From: Ruminococcus sp. UBA4350
GTDB taxonomy: Bacteria; Bacillota; Clostridia; Oscillospirales; Ruminococcaceae
Reading direction: 5' to 3'
Length of the DNA stretch: 16,775 bases
Assembly: GCA_002394125.1 (NCBI GenBank)
Contig: DGSY01000071.1
Location: 1 to 16,775 of the forward strand
Shown: positions 1 to 7,912 of the stretch, piece by piece
How the letters are laid out: each line of letters starts with the position of its first letter
Numbering within the stretch: the first letter of the stretch is position 1
The notes under the pieces: generated by a model
What the model was told of the DNA's origin: nothing
The model's input: only the letters and a program-made list of their open reading frames with translations
Database searches by the model: none
Position numbers and translations under genes: made by a program

Positions 1-393
1 CTCGGTGCGCCGTTCACCGGACTGCGTTTTCTCCGTCCGGCTGCCGGCTGTCCTGCCGTTGAGACAGAAGCCCCGCTGGTACCGCGTCCGCATCCGTACT
101 ACGAAAACGCATGGCTGCTCACGCCGGAATCCGGCGCGCTGACGGTCACCGCGAACTGCCGCGCACTGATGCTGTTCTACGAAACACATTCCCTGCCGGA
201 ATACGGGCGCTGCTCGGTCTCTGCGGACGGTGCGCCCTTTACGCCGCCGGTCATCGACAGCAATTCTATCTACGGCTGGGGCAATGCGCGGTTTGCCGTG
301 ATTATTTCGGAGGATGCGTCCGCTGAACATACCGTCCGGCTCGAACCGGAAAGCGGCTCCTTCTATCTGCTCGGCATCGGCATATGTGAGTAA
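1..393 (+). CDS. C-terminal part of a probable SGNH/GDSL-hydrolase-type protein (partial, 5' end outside window)
   Basis: An open frame enters from the left edge in frame 1 and stops at TAA 391-393, giving 130 residues of C-terminus. The visible part has no catalytic motif. It has the alternating hydrophobic pattern of a beta-sandwich, with a G-W-G-N segment (about residues 95-98), an E-H-T-V strand and a closing F-Y-L-L-G-I-G strand. From memory, this is the shape of the C-terminal beta domain that follows the SGNH hydrolase domain in many Clostridia (a G-W-N/G-N turn, an 'H.v.i' strand, then 'f.ilGfG'). I cannot see the GDSL or catalytic SGNH blocks, so the family call is tentative; another carbohydrate-active beta domain is possible. 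The next gene starts 16 nt downstream with no terminator between, so the two are probably co-transcribed. That would fit a secreted polysaccharide-related cluster. Confidence 0.5.
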   Translation, partial: LGAPFTGLRFLRPAAGCPAVETEAPLVPRPHPYYENAWLLTPESGALTVTANCRALMLFYETHSLPEYGRCSVSADGAPFTPPVIDSNSIYGWGNARFAVIISEDASAEHTVRLEPESGSFYLLGIGICE

Positions 394-409
394 AGAATGA
401 GGTAACTAT

Positions 410-2743
410 ATGAAACGACCGCTTTGCATACTGACAGCTGCGGCACTGGCATTCATACCGCTGCCGGTCTCCGCAGAGGAAACATACACGCCGCAGGTTT
501 ATACCGGACAGTGCGGCGACAATATCACATGGGAGCTGAAAAATCATATCCTGACACTGACCGGAACCGGCGCGACCTATGATTATGTCGGTGAGCTTCC
601 TGATACAGAGTATGAGCCTAGCGAAATCTATACGCCGGATTCGGACGGAGTCGTATATGCTTCTCCGTTCTCAACATGGGTTTTGTATGATGATGCACCC
701 ATTCCGGCCAACGAGCTTTTCGGCATAACGGAGATTCATATCGGCGAAGGGATTACAGAGCTGGGCAAAATGATATTCTGTGAAAACCCGGCGGAAAAGG
801 TCATACTGCCCTCAACGCTCGAACGAATCGGGGATTATTGCTTTAATGTCATGCAAAATCTGAATGAGATCGAGATACCGGATTCTGTGCGATATATCGG
901 CGAATCCGCATTTCAAACGACAGCGCTGCATTCGGTCAGGATTCCTCCGCTCGTTACAGAGCTGCCCGCAACCTGTTTCACACATTGCCAGCTTGAAGAA
1001 ATCAGTATACCGGATACCGTAACAGAGATCGGCAGTTACTGTTTCTCGCATACATTGCTCAAGGACATCAGGCTTCCGGACGGACTCACGAAGCTTTCGG
1101 ACGGTCTGTTCGATGAATGCCGATACCTTGAAAAGATCGAAATACCGGGGAATGTCACAGAGATCGGCGAGAAATGCTTCTACTGGTGCAGCAGCCTTCA
1201 GAGCATCACATTGCCGGAGTCCTGCCGCACAATCGGCGAAGCTGCATTTGGAAGATGTTACAATATGGAGGAACTGCATTTATCTGCATCACTCGAAACA
1301 ATTCCGGCAGAAGCATTCCGCGATTGCCGTCTGCTGGAGGTAGCGGATATTCCGGACAGCGTAACAAAAATCGGCCACAACAGCTTTATCGGCTGCGATG
1401 CGCTGAAAACAGTGCATTTTCCGGACAACCCCGAACTGGAGATTGATCCGGTCGCATTTCCAGATTCATTCTTTGAAAACAGTGAGGATTTTGTCATCAT
1501 CGGCGATCAGGTTTTGCTGCGATACTGCGGAGACCAGGCAGATGTTGTCCTCCCCGACAATATTAAAACGATTCATTCAAACGCATTCTGCAAAAGCAAT
1601 GTCCGGTCGGTAACGATCGGCGCCGGGACGAAAACGGTCAGCCGGAGCGCATTCAACAGCTGCACTGCGCTGCAAACGGTCACCGTGCCGGATTCGGTCG
1701 CCGCGCTGGAGCTTGCATTCGAGCGCTGCACAGCACTGGAATCCCTTTCCGGCCCGTATTATTCCGCAGCGCATTCCTATGCGCTCGCGCATGATCTGCA
1801 ATTCATCCCGACAGATACACCGGCGGAGATCACGCCCCGCAGCAGCGATCATACTGCGGAAACGCTCTCCTTCGGAAACGGCGGCGCGATCTTCGGGAAT
1901 ACATATTCGCTGACACCGTGGGCGGAAGCTGTGCTGTATGATCATGCAGCGGACAATCTCCAGCGGAAGAAAGCGGAGGTTCTCCGCAAAGCATCATGGG
2001 CCGGCTCCTGCTTCGGGCTTTCTGCGCTGACCGTTCTGACAGCGAGCGGTGCAATCACACCCGGCGATCTGGATGCAGAGGCGGAAACGCTTCACGATGT
2101 CCGGCCGACAGAGGATGTGGTCGCCGTTATCAATTATTACCAGCTGATGCAAAATGCCGGCTGGTCAAGTGAAGCGGATGCCATTCGCCCGCCGCAGGCC
2201 GAAATGGTCTGCCGCATTGAGAAGCTCGCGGCTGCATATGATGCGGGCGGCACACCGTTTGTGATCAATTACGGTTCATCGGCATCCGGTCATGCCGTTG
2301 TCGGTTTCGGACTGGAAGCCGGTGAATGGGAATGGAACGGTGAGCAGTTCGACCGTCGGGTGCAGATCTGGGATTCCAACTATACAAAGCAGTCTGACCG
2401 CACGCAGTTCTATTTCAACAGTGAAACGCTCCATTATGCGATTCCCGCCCATTCATCCTATTTCGACGGTTCAGATGTCACCGGCAAAATGCAGCTGATG
2501 CATCCGCTCAGCGCTGAGGAGATCCGCAGCTACAGCGGCAGCTTCTTTGATATCAAACCGCTTGCGGGCGATGCCGATCTCAGCGGCGCGGTCAATACCG
2601 CAGATGCGGTGTATCTTGCGCGGATTATCAATGAGCAGGCCGACACCGCCCCAATCAGCTGCCGCGGCGCTTACAATGCAGACGCTGATGCGGACGGCAT
2701 TCTGGAGCTGCGCGATGTGCAGGCGATCCTGAAAAGAATATGA
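410..2743 (+). CDS. Secreted LRR_5 (BspA-like) protein with putative papain-like cysteine peptidase domain and C-terminal dockerin, copy 1
   Basis: A 777-aa exported protein. Residues 1-22 form a signal peptide (K-R, hydrophobic core, V-S-A before EE). A C-G-D-N-I-T-W strand domain at 35-60 is typical of the start of Ruminococcus LRR proteins. About 14 LRR_5 units of 22-23 aa (pattern L..I.IPDSV..IG..AF..C) fill roughly 105-445. Residues about 485-700 form a separate domain with Cys534 in W-A-G-S-C-F-G-L-S, His628 in S-G-H-A-V-V-G and Asp655/Asn657 in W-D-S-N-Y. That order and spacing match papain-fold Cys-His-Asp/Asn enzymes, so a peptidase is inferred; a papain-type Gln six residues before Cys is absent. 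Residues 717-777 are a type I dockerin with two EF-hand-like calcium loops (D721-A-D-L-S and D758-A-D-A-D). The start at 410 follows a GAGGT element at 399-403. The likely location is the cell-surface scaffold. Its tandem paralogue starts 16 nt downstream. The peptidase substrate is unknown. Confidence 0.85.
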   Translation: MKRPLCILTAAALAFIPLPVSAEETYTPQVYTGQCGDNITWELKNHILTLTGTGATYDYVGELPDTEYEPSEIYTPDSDGVVYASPFSTWVLYDDAPIPANELFGITEIHIGEGITELGKMIFCENPAEKVILPSTLERIGDYCFNVMQNLNEIEIPDSVRYIGESAFQTTALHSVRIPPLVTELPATCFTHCQLEEISIPDTVTEIGSYCFSHTLLKDIRLPDGLTKLSDGLFDECRYLEKIEIPGNVTEIGEKCFYWCSSLQSITLPESCRTIGEAAFGRCYNMEELHLSASLETIPAEAFRDCRLLEVADIPDSVTKIGHNSFIGCDALKTVHFPDNPELEIDPVAFPDSFFENSEDFVIIGDQVLLRYCGDQADVVLPDNIKTIHSNAFCKSNVRSVTIGAGTKTVSRSAFNSCTALQTVTVPDSVAALELAFERCTALESLSGPYYSAAHSYALAHDLQFIPTDTPAEITPRSSDHTAETLSFGNGGAIFGNTYSLTPWAEAVLYDHAADNLQRKKAEVLRKASWAGSCFGLSALTVLTASGAITPGDLDAEAETLHDVRPTEDVVAVINYYQLMQNAGWSSEADAIRPPQAEMVCRIEKLAAAYDAGGTPFVINYGSSASGHAVVGFGLEAGEWEWNGEQFDRRVQIWDSNYTKQSDRTQFYFNSETLHYAIPAHSSYFDGSDVTGKMQLMHPLSAEEIRSYSGSFFDIKPLAGDADLSGAVNTADAVYLARIINEQADTAPISCRGAYNADADADGILELRDVQAILKRI
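2558..2587 (+). repeat. Direct repeat copy A, first dockerin calcium loop
   Basis: These 30 nt encode the start of the dockerin (P-L-A-G-D-A-D-L-S-G) and are identical, base for base, to 4881-4910 in the paralogue. The identity includes synonymous positions, unlike the LRR regions of the two genes. This indicates a recent duplication or gene conversion of the 3' end. Confidence 0.85.
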
Positions 2744-2759
2744 CAGAAAGGATCATCCA

Positions 2760-5075
2760 ATGAAACGCATAACAGCAATTTTTTCTGCTGCACTCATTCT
2801 TCTGCAAACGCCCCTGCCGCGTGTTCATGCGGCAGACGATTCCGGCACCTGCGGCGAAAATGTCACATGGAAGCTGGAGGGCGATGTTCTGACGCTCTCC
2901 GGCACCGGCCCGACCTCGGATTACAAAGGCATAAAACGCACACCGTGGGAATTAGCGCTCGGTGAGGATGTCGAAACAATCAAAAAGGTCGTTGTCGGGG
3001 AGGGCATCACATCCATCGGCAGCGAGATGTTCAGCGCAATGCTCGGACTCGCAGAGGTCTCTCTGCCGGAAACGCTGGTCAGAATTGAAGACGAGGCCTT
3101 TATAAGTGACGCACTGCTCACAACGATCAATATACCGGACAGTGTGGAGTATCTCGGCACCGATGTATTCAGCGGAACCGGCCTGACAGAAGCAGTATTC
3201 CCGCCGAAAATGGACTGGCTGCCGGATTTCTGCTACACCAACACGCCGATCAGCGGATCACTTGTCATTCCCGACCGGATCAAGAAGCTCGGCGCATCCT
3301 GCTTCCTTGGTACAAAAATCTCCGAATGCGTCTTTCCGGATACGGACATTGAGATCGGTGCGTACTGCCTTTCGGGCTGCCATGAACTGACAAAGGTACA
3401 TCTGCCGGAGCAGCTCACGAAGATTCCTTACGGAATGTTCGAATCCTGCGGATCTCTGTCTGAAATCGAAATTCCGCCGACTGTCACCGCCTTCGGCAGA
3501 TATGCATTTGCAAACACCGGATTCCGCAGCTTTGATATTCCGGCGCAAATCAGGGAAATCGAAAAGGAATGCTTTGTACACAACCGTCAGCTTGAATCAG
3601 TCACGATACATGACGGCTTAACAGAAATTCCGGAGGGCTGCTTCGATAACTGCTTTCGTCTCATTTCGGCTTATCTTCCGGATTCCGTCAGCTATATCGG
3701 GCGAAATGCCTTTGCGTACTGCGATTCTCTGACAGAACTCCGTCTGCCGGAGAATCCCGACCTGACATTCGGCATCTATGCGCTTCCGGATAACTGGGTA
3801 AGCACGCAAGGGGATTATGCCGTACTCGGCGACGGGATCTTCTACCGTCTTGCCGCAGACAAGGTGGATTTCACGGTGCCGGACGGCGTAAAAACAATCC
3901 AGAGCTGCGCCTTTGAGGATCCGATCCGAAATAAAGAAACAGGTCTTACTTCCGTTATCATCAATGACGGCTGCGAATCCATCAGCGAATATGCCTTCAA
4001 TGACTGCACATCACTCAAAAAACTGGTCATTCCCGGCAGCGTGAAAACAATCCATTCTTCAGCAGTTGCCGAGTGTCCGGAAATGGAAACGATCGTCGGT
4101 GAATATTATTCCGCCGCACACGCATTCGCAATACAGAACGGTTACGCTTTCGAGCCGATGCATGAGGAAACGCTCCCCGCAGCGAGATATCCGGATCTCG
4201 ATACGGAAGCCCTTTCCTTCGGCAATAACCCCGGTCTTTTCAGCGGCGGATATCATATGACAGACTGGGCAAAAGCCATGCTGCTGGACTATTCGCAGCG
4301 GCCGGAGAAAACCGCGGAGCAGGCCGCCGATCGCTGGGGCGGATCATGCTACGGCCTTTCCATTGTGACGGTTCTTGCTGCAGCCGGACTGATCGCGCCC
4401 TCTGACCTCGACCCGTCCGCTGAAACGCTCCACGATGTTCAGCCGACAGACCAGGCACTTTCCGTCATCAATTATTATCAGATGCTTTACTCGCTCGGCG
4501 AGACAGAATCTGCCGTCGCGCCGATGCAGCATATCTCGGATGCAATCCGGTGTGCCACGCGCTATCAGGAGGGCGGAATACCCTTTGTGCTGCGGTTCGC
4601 CCGTTCCGACGGATCCGGCCATGCAGTCGTCGGCTACGGCATCGAATCCGGCGAATGGGAGTTTGACGGGCTGACCTATGACCGCTGCATCTGCACATGG
4701 GACTGCAATTATTCCGAGCAGACGGAAAAGAGCCGCTTCTACTTTGACAGTCAGACACTGCGCTGGCGCATTCCGGCATACGGCGTATACTATACGGATA
4801 AGTCGCATTTCAATGCGATGCTCTGCCCGCCGGAGGGCGATGCTCTCAGGATCAACCGCTATGGGTATTTTGATTCCGTTCCGCTTGCGGGCGATGCCGA
4901 TCTCAGCGGCACGGTCAATACAGCGGATGCGGTGTACCTCGCACGGTTCGTCAGTGAACAGTCTGATCTGACGCCGATCACATACCGCGGCGCTTACAAT
5001 GCCGATGCCGATGCGGACGGGATTCTTGATATCCGCGATGCCCGTGCGATCCTCAGAACGGTCGCCGCTCAATAA
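2760..5075 (+). CDS. Secreted LRR_5 (BspA-like) protein with putative papain-like cysteine peptidase domain and C-terminal dockerin, copy 2
   Basis: A 771-aa tandem paralogue of the preceding gene with the same domain order. Signal peptide is residues 1-24 (V-H-A before ADD). A C-G-E-N-V-T-W strand domain lies at 31-57 and about 15 LRR_5 units at 75-445. The putative peptidase domain (about 480-695) has Cys530 in W-G-G-S-C-Y-G-L-S, His621 in G-S-G-H-A-V-V-G-Y-G and Asp648/Asn650 in W-D-C-N-Y. The dockerin (709-771) has calcium loops starting at D712 and D750. Start ATG 2760 has AGAAAGGA at 2745-2752, seven nt away, and lies 16 nt after the previous stop, so the pair forms one transcript. The LRR units have diverged more than the peptidase motifs and the dockerin, which suggests that catalysis and anchoring are constrained while the LRR face varies, as a ligand-binding surface would. 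A non-catalytic role is possible. Transcription should end at the hairpin 8 nt past the stop codon. Confidence 0.85.
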   Translation: MKRITAIFSAALILLQTPLPRVHAADDSGTCGENVTWKLEGDVLTLSGTGPTSDYKGIKRTPWELALGEDVETIKKVVVGEGITSIGSEMFSAMLGLAEVSLPETLVRIEDEAFISDALLTTINIPDSVEYLGTDVFSGTGLTEAVFPPKMDWLPDFCYTNTPISGSLVIPDRIKKLGASCFLGTKISECVFPDTDIEIGAYCLSGCHELTKVHLPEQLTKIPYGMFESCGSLSEIEIPPTVTAFGRYAFANTGFRSFDIPAQIREIEKECFVHNRQLESVTIHDGLTEIPEGCFDNCFRLISAYLPDSVSYIGRNAFAYCDSLTELRLPENPDLTFGIYALPDNWVSTQGDYAVLGDGIFYRLAADKVDFTVPDGVKTIQSCAFEDPIRNKETGLTSVIINDGCESISEYAFNDCTSLKKLVIPGSVKTIHSSAVAECPEMETIVGEYYSAAHAFAIQNGYAFEPMHEETLPAARYPDLDTEALSFGNNPGLFSGGYHMTDWAKAMLLDYSQRPEKTAEQAADRWGGSCYGLSIVTVLAAAGLIAPSDLDPSAETLHDVQPTDQALSVINYYQMLYSLGETESAVAPMQHISDAIRCATRYQEGGIPFVLRFARSDGSGHAVVGYGIESGEWEFDGLTYDRCICTWDCNYSEQTEKSRFYFDSQTLRWRIPAYGVYYTDKSHFNAMLCPPEGDALRINRYGYFDSVPLAGDADLSGTVNTADAVYLARFVSEQSDLTPITYRGAYNADADADGILDIRDARAILRTVAAQ
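4881..4910 (+). repeat. Direct repeat copy B, first dockerin calcium loop
   Basis: Identical over 30 nt to 2558-2587 in the upstream paralogue. The similarity continues imperfectly through the rest of both dockerin coding segments (about 2588-2740 and 4911-5070). Confidence 0.85.
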
Positions 5076-5082
5076 TACAGCA

Positions 5083-5109
5083 ACGGCCTCACCGCTTTGG
5101 TGAGGCCGT
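5083..5109. terminator. Bidirectional rho-independent-type terminator between convergent genes
   Basis: A perfect 11-bp inverted repeat, ACGGCCTCACC at 5083-5093 and GGTGAGGCCGT at 5099-5109, encloses a 5-nt loop. It lies in the 46-nt gap between two converging stop codons (5075 plus, 5122 minus). The flank past the stem is AT-rich on both sides. On the minus strand it reads TGCTGTATTATT, and on the plus strand AGTATTGTATA. Neither is a strong U-tract, so efficiency is uncertain, but position and stem strength support termination of both operons. Confidence 0.8.
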
Positions 5110-5121
5110 AGTATTGTATAC

Positions 5122-6390
5122 TCAATCCGTCAGACGGGAAAGGCGCTTATCGGTATCCGCGATGATCTCCTCCGGCGATGCGCCGATGAAGTACTCACCG
5201 TTTTCATAGAGGATCTTGCCTGCACACATCGTCATTCTGACATTCATGCGGTCGCCGCTCAACACAAGGCTTTCGGGAATATGATGCTTCGGCCGGAGAT
5301 TCGGCGCCTGCAGGTCGATCATGATGAGATCTGCCTGCTTGCCCTCTGCCAGCACGTCACAGTCATGCAGTCCCATTGCGCGCGCAGAGCCGACGGTCGC
5401 GGCACGGAGCAGCTCTGCCGCCGGAATCGCCGCCGCATCCATATGCCGCAGCTTCTGCAATACCGCACCGAGATACATTTCCCTGAACGGATCGAGCGCA
5501 TTGTTCGAGGCGGCGCCGTCCGTACCGAGTGCAAGCTGAACGCCCTCCTCATATGCCTCCTTCAGCGGTGCGATGCCGCTTGCGAGCTTGGCATTCGAGC
5601 AGGGGCAGGAAATCAGCCAGAGACCGTTCCGCTTCCAGACGGCTCTGTCCGCCTGATCGAACCAGACGCCGTGGAATCCGCCTCCGCCGTTTTCCCACAT
5701 ACCGAGCGACTCAAAATACTGCGCAGGAGTAGCGCCGTGACGCTCGATGCATTCGAGCTGTTCCTTTTCGGTCTCGCTGATATGCGTATAGACCGGCTCA
5801 TGCTCGGCGTGTGCCAACTCCGCAACACCGCGGTGCAGGCTCTCATCGCTCGTGTATTCCGCATGGAATCCGAGTCGGTAACCGATACGCGGATGCATAT
5901 TCCGATATTTCTGAAACTGATCGTTCAGCCGGTCAACATCCTTTGCCGTGCCGCTGATGCTGCCGCAGAGGATCGCACGCATTCCGGATTCGATCGCCGC
6001 CTGCACAGTGCTTTCCGGATAGAAATACATATCAAAAAATGCAGTCGTGCCGGATGCGAGATATTCAAGGATTGCAAGCCGGTCGAATGCATAGACATCC
6101 TCGGCAGTCAGTCTGTCCTCATAAGGAAAGACCTTCTCGAACAGCCATGTCTGGAGCGGCACATCCTCCGCAAAGGAGCGCAGGAATGTCATCGCAGAAT
6201 GCGTATGCGCATTCTTGAAGCTCGGCATCAGCAGATTGCCGCCTGCGTCGATCTCGCGCTCAAAGGCCGGAAGCTCCGCCGGTGTCTCGCCGATATAGCT
6301 GATTTTGTCGCCGTCCGTCCAAAGCTCGCCGCTCCGGATCGCACAGCCGTCCGCCATTGTCATGATCTGTGCATTGTAAAATCGAATCAT
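5122..6390 (-). CDS. mtaD: 5'-methylthioadenosine / S-adenosylhomocysteine deaminase (amidohydrolase family)
   Basis: A 422-aa cytosolic metal-dependent deaminase that hydrolyses the 6-amino group of adenine nucleosides (MTA, SAH, often adenosine) to the inosine forms plus ammonia. It matches the Thermotoga TM0936 type along its length. The metal-binding H62-T-H64 lies in N-A-H-T-H-S, H203 in Y-T-H-I-S-E-T-E, and a likely catalytic His240 in G-F-H-G-V-W. D291 lies in L-G-T-D-G-A-A-S-N-N. The usual SHNPxSN block reads C-P-C-S-N here. Start 6390 was preferred over an in-frame ATG at 6411 because AGAAAGGA (6400-6407) lies between them at 9-nt spacing, and M-I-R-F-Y-N matches the family N-terminus. 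It is the last gene of the ahcY operon, 23 nt after its neighbour and just before the terminator. Substrate preference among MTA, SAH and adenosine cannot be read from sequence alone. Confidence 0.9.
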   Translation of the reverse strand: MIRFYNAQIMTMADGCAIRSGELWTDGDKISYIGETPAELPAFEREIDAGGNLLMPSFKNAHTHSAMTFLRSFAEDVPLQTWLFEKVFPYEDRLTAEDVYAFDRLAILEYLASGTTAFFDMYFYPESTVQAAIESGMRAILCGSISGTAKDVDRLNDQFQKYRNMHPRIGYRLGFHAEYTSDESLHRGVAELAHAEHEPVYTHISETEKEQLECIERHGATPAQYFESLGMWENGGGGFHGVWFDQADRAVWKRNGLWLISCPCSNAKLASGIAPLKEAYEEGVQLALGTDGAASNNALDPFREMYLGAVLQKLRHMDAAAIPAAELLRAATVGSARAMGLHDCDVLAEGKQADLIMIDLQAPNLRPKHHIPESLVLSGDRMNVRMTMCAGKILYENGEYFIGASPEEIIADTDKRLSRLTD

Positions 6391-6399
6391 TTTTGATAT

Positions 6400-6407
6400 T
6401 CCTTTCT
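6400..6407 (-). promoter_or_regulatory. Ribosome binding site that fixes the mtaD start
   Basis: Read on the minus strand this is AGAAAGGA, followed by nine nt and ATG at 6390. It lies inside the reading frame if translation started at 6411, so it argues for the shorter protein. Confidence 0.75.
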
Positions 6408-6413
6408 GCATTC

Positions 6414-7022
6414 TCAGCGGATATCCGTTCCGGCCTGCCGCAGTGCCTCCTGCATGGATTCGACCGCGATCTGAATTCCGGTGATCTCGTCATACGGATC
6501 GGCAAACGCCGCCGCGCCCTGCAATGAAATATACGAACCGTAATATTCCAGCAGCTTGTCGGCACGGCCGAGCAGCCGCAGGATCTGTCCGCCGCCGGCT
6601 TCACGGTATTCATTGTTCGCGATGCGGTCATACTGGAAAAAGCTGACCGCATGAAGGAACTGCGCCATGATGCCGTAGAACACCATTTCCATCTGCTCAT
6701 AGAGCGAATCCTCGCGCATGGTCTTTTCGAGCCTGCCGCGCATCGCATGGCGCTCATGAAACACCTCAATGAGCCGCCCCGCCTCTGTCAGCCAGCCCTT
6801 GACCGTCTCGCCGTAATTGCCGAGCGGAAAGCTGCGCGAGGTATCCGAAAGGAAATAGTATTCCTTTGTAAGAATATACCGGCGGTAATCGGTATTGAGC
6901 CCGTCATTTTTCAAAAGATCGACCGTCAGCGCATAGTTCACCTTTGTATGGCTGCGCAGATGCTTCTTCTCCCAGTGCTGGATCTGCCGGAGCATCTTCT
7001 CCTCCTTTGAAAATCGCCGCAT
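6414..7022 (-). CDS. Unrecognised 202-aa helical protein in the purine/SAM-salvage operon
   Basis: A 202-aa soluble protein whose family I do not recognise. It has no signal peptide or membrane segment. The first 35 residues are basic (M-R-R-F-S-K-E-E-K, then W-E-K-K-H-L-R). The rest is predominantly alpha-helical with aromatic-rich stretches (R-R-Y-I-L-T-K-E-Y-Y-F-L near 47-58; E-M-V-F-Y-G-I-M-A-Q-F-L-H near 112-124). No catalytic motif or zinc site stands out. ATG 7022 is preceded by GAGGTG at 7-nt spacing. It sits 36 nt after the PNP gene and 23 nt before mtaD, in the middle of a nucleoside-salvage operon, so a helper or regulatory role there is possible but unproven. The coding frame is convincing from its ribosome binding site and tight packing with both neighbours. 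Confidence 0.7.
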   Translation of the reverse strand: MRRFSKEEKMLRQIQHWEKKHLRSHTKVNYALTVDLLKNDGLNTDYRRYILTKEYYFLSDTSRSFPLGNYGETVKGWLTEAGRLIEVFHERHAMRGRLEKTMREDSLYEQMEMVFYGIMAQFLHAVSFFQYDRIANNEYREAGGGQILRLLGRADKLLEYYGSYISLQGAAAFADPYDEITGIQIAVESMQEALRQAGTDIR

Positions 7023-7058
7023 ATTCTCACCTCGATTCCGGTTACATTGTGCTGGCCG

Positions 7059-7889
7059 TCAGACCAGCTTGCCCATTTCTGCGATTGCGCTGCGCACCAG
7101 CAATGTAAACTGCGGTGCGGCCTTATCGCCAGCCTCCTTGACTTCCTCATGCGTCAGCGGATGCGGTGAGATGCCCGCCGCCAGATTGCTGATGCAGGAA
7201 ACGCCGCAGATCTCCATGCCGCAGTGCCGTGCGGCGATTGCTTCGATCGCCGTGCTCATGCCGACCGCATCCGCGCCGAGCGTCCTGAACATCCGGATCT
7301 CTGCGGGGGATTCGTAGGCCGGCCCTGCGGTTTGCAGATAGACGCCCTCTTTCAGCGGAATGTCCCCGTTCACGGCGATCTTCCGGATGATCTGATTCAG
7401 ACGTTCGCTGTATATTTTGCTCATATCCGGGAAGCGCACGCCGAGCGCATCCATATTCGCACCGCGCAGCGGCGACGGCACAAAGCTCGAAATCTGATCG
7501 GTGATGAGCATGAATTCACCCGCCTGCATTCCGGCCTGAATGCCGCCTGCCGCATTCGTCAGGAACAGGATCTCTGCGCCGAGCAGATGCAGCAGACGGA
7601 TCGGCAGAACCGCCTCCTGCGGGGTATAGCCCTCATACATATGCACTCTGCCCTGCATCACCGCGACGGGTACGCCGTCACAGATGCCGAAAACAAATCT
7701 GCCCTCATGTCCCTCGACCGTCGAGACGGGGAAATTTGGGATCTCATTGTAGCTGAGTGTCTCCTGCACCTCGATCTGCGACGCAAATCTACCGAGACCG
7801 GAGCCGAGCACCAGTGCGATCTTCGGCTTGCTGCTGATGCGTCCCTTTACATATGCAAAGCACTGCATCAGTCTTTCTTGTTCAGTCAT
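7059..7889 (-). CDS. punA: Purine nucleoside phosphorylase (trimeric, low-molecular-mass PNP family)
   Basis: A 276-aa cytosolic enzyme that cleaves inosine or guanosine with phosphate to the free base and ribose-1-phosphate. Family signatures run in order: phosphate-binding G-S-G-L-G (S30), V-E-G-H-E-G-R-F (H61), G-R-V-H-M-Y-E-G-Y (R81, H83, Y85), T-N-A-A-G-G (111-116), G-P-A-Y-E-S-P-A-E (E193), G-M-S-T (210-213) and the base-contacting Asn235 in S-C-I-S-N-L-A-A-G. The Glu/Asn pair is the type that favours 6-oxopurines (hypoxanthine, guanine) over adenine. This fits a role after a deaminase and may extend to methylthioinosine. Length is normal for the family. A strong GGAGGT lies 9 nt before ATG 7889. 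The gap to the coiled-coil gene upstream is 23 nt and to the 202-aa gene downstream 36 nt. The common ITDHI block reads I-T-D-Q-I-S here, which I believe is normal for Clostridia. Confidence 0.93.
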   Translation of the reverse strand: MTEQERLMQCFAYVKGRISSKPKIALVLGSGLGRFASQIEVQETLSYNEIPNFPVSTVEGHEGRFVFGICDGVPVAVMQGRVHMYEGYTPQEAVLPIRLLHLLGAEILFLTNAAGGIQAGMQAGEFMLITDQISSFVPSPLRGANMDALGVRFPDMSKIYSERLNQIIRKIAVNGDIPLKEGVYLQTAGPAYESPAEIRMFRTLGADAVGMSTAIEAIAARHCGMEICGVSCISNLAAGISPHPLTHEEVKEAGDKAAPQFTLLVRSAIAEMGKLV

Positions 7890-7912
7890 ATTATTTATAC
7901 CTCCGTATCAGG

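Noticed and set aside
410..5075. Mobile element or horizontal island carrying the two dockerin genes
   Set aside because: No transposase, integrase, terminal repeats or attachment-like duplications flank the pair; codon choice resembles the rest of the window.
5281..6396. A 371-codon plus-strand frame opposite mtaD
   Set aside because: It is a shadow of the well-matched deaminase frame and shows no family signature.
6391..6411. mtaD start seven codons earlier at ATG 6411
   Set aside because: The AGAAAGGA ribosome binding site lies inside those codons; the start at 6390 uses it at good spacing.
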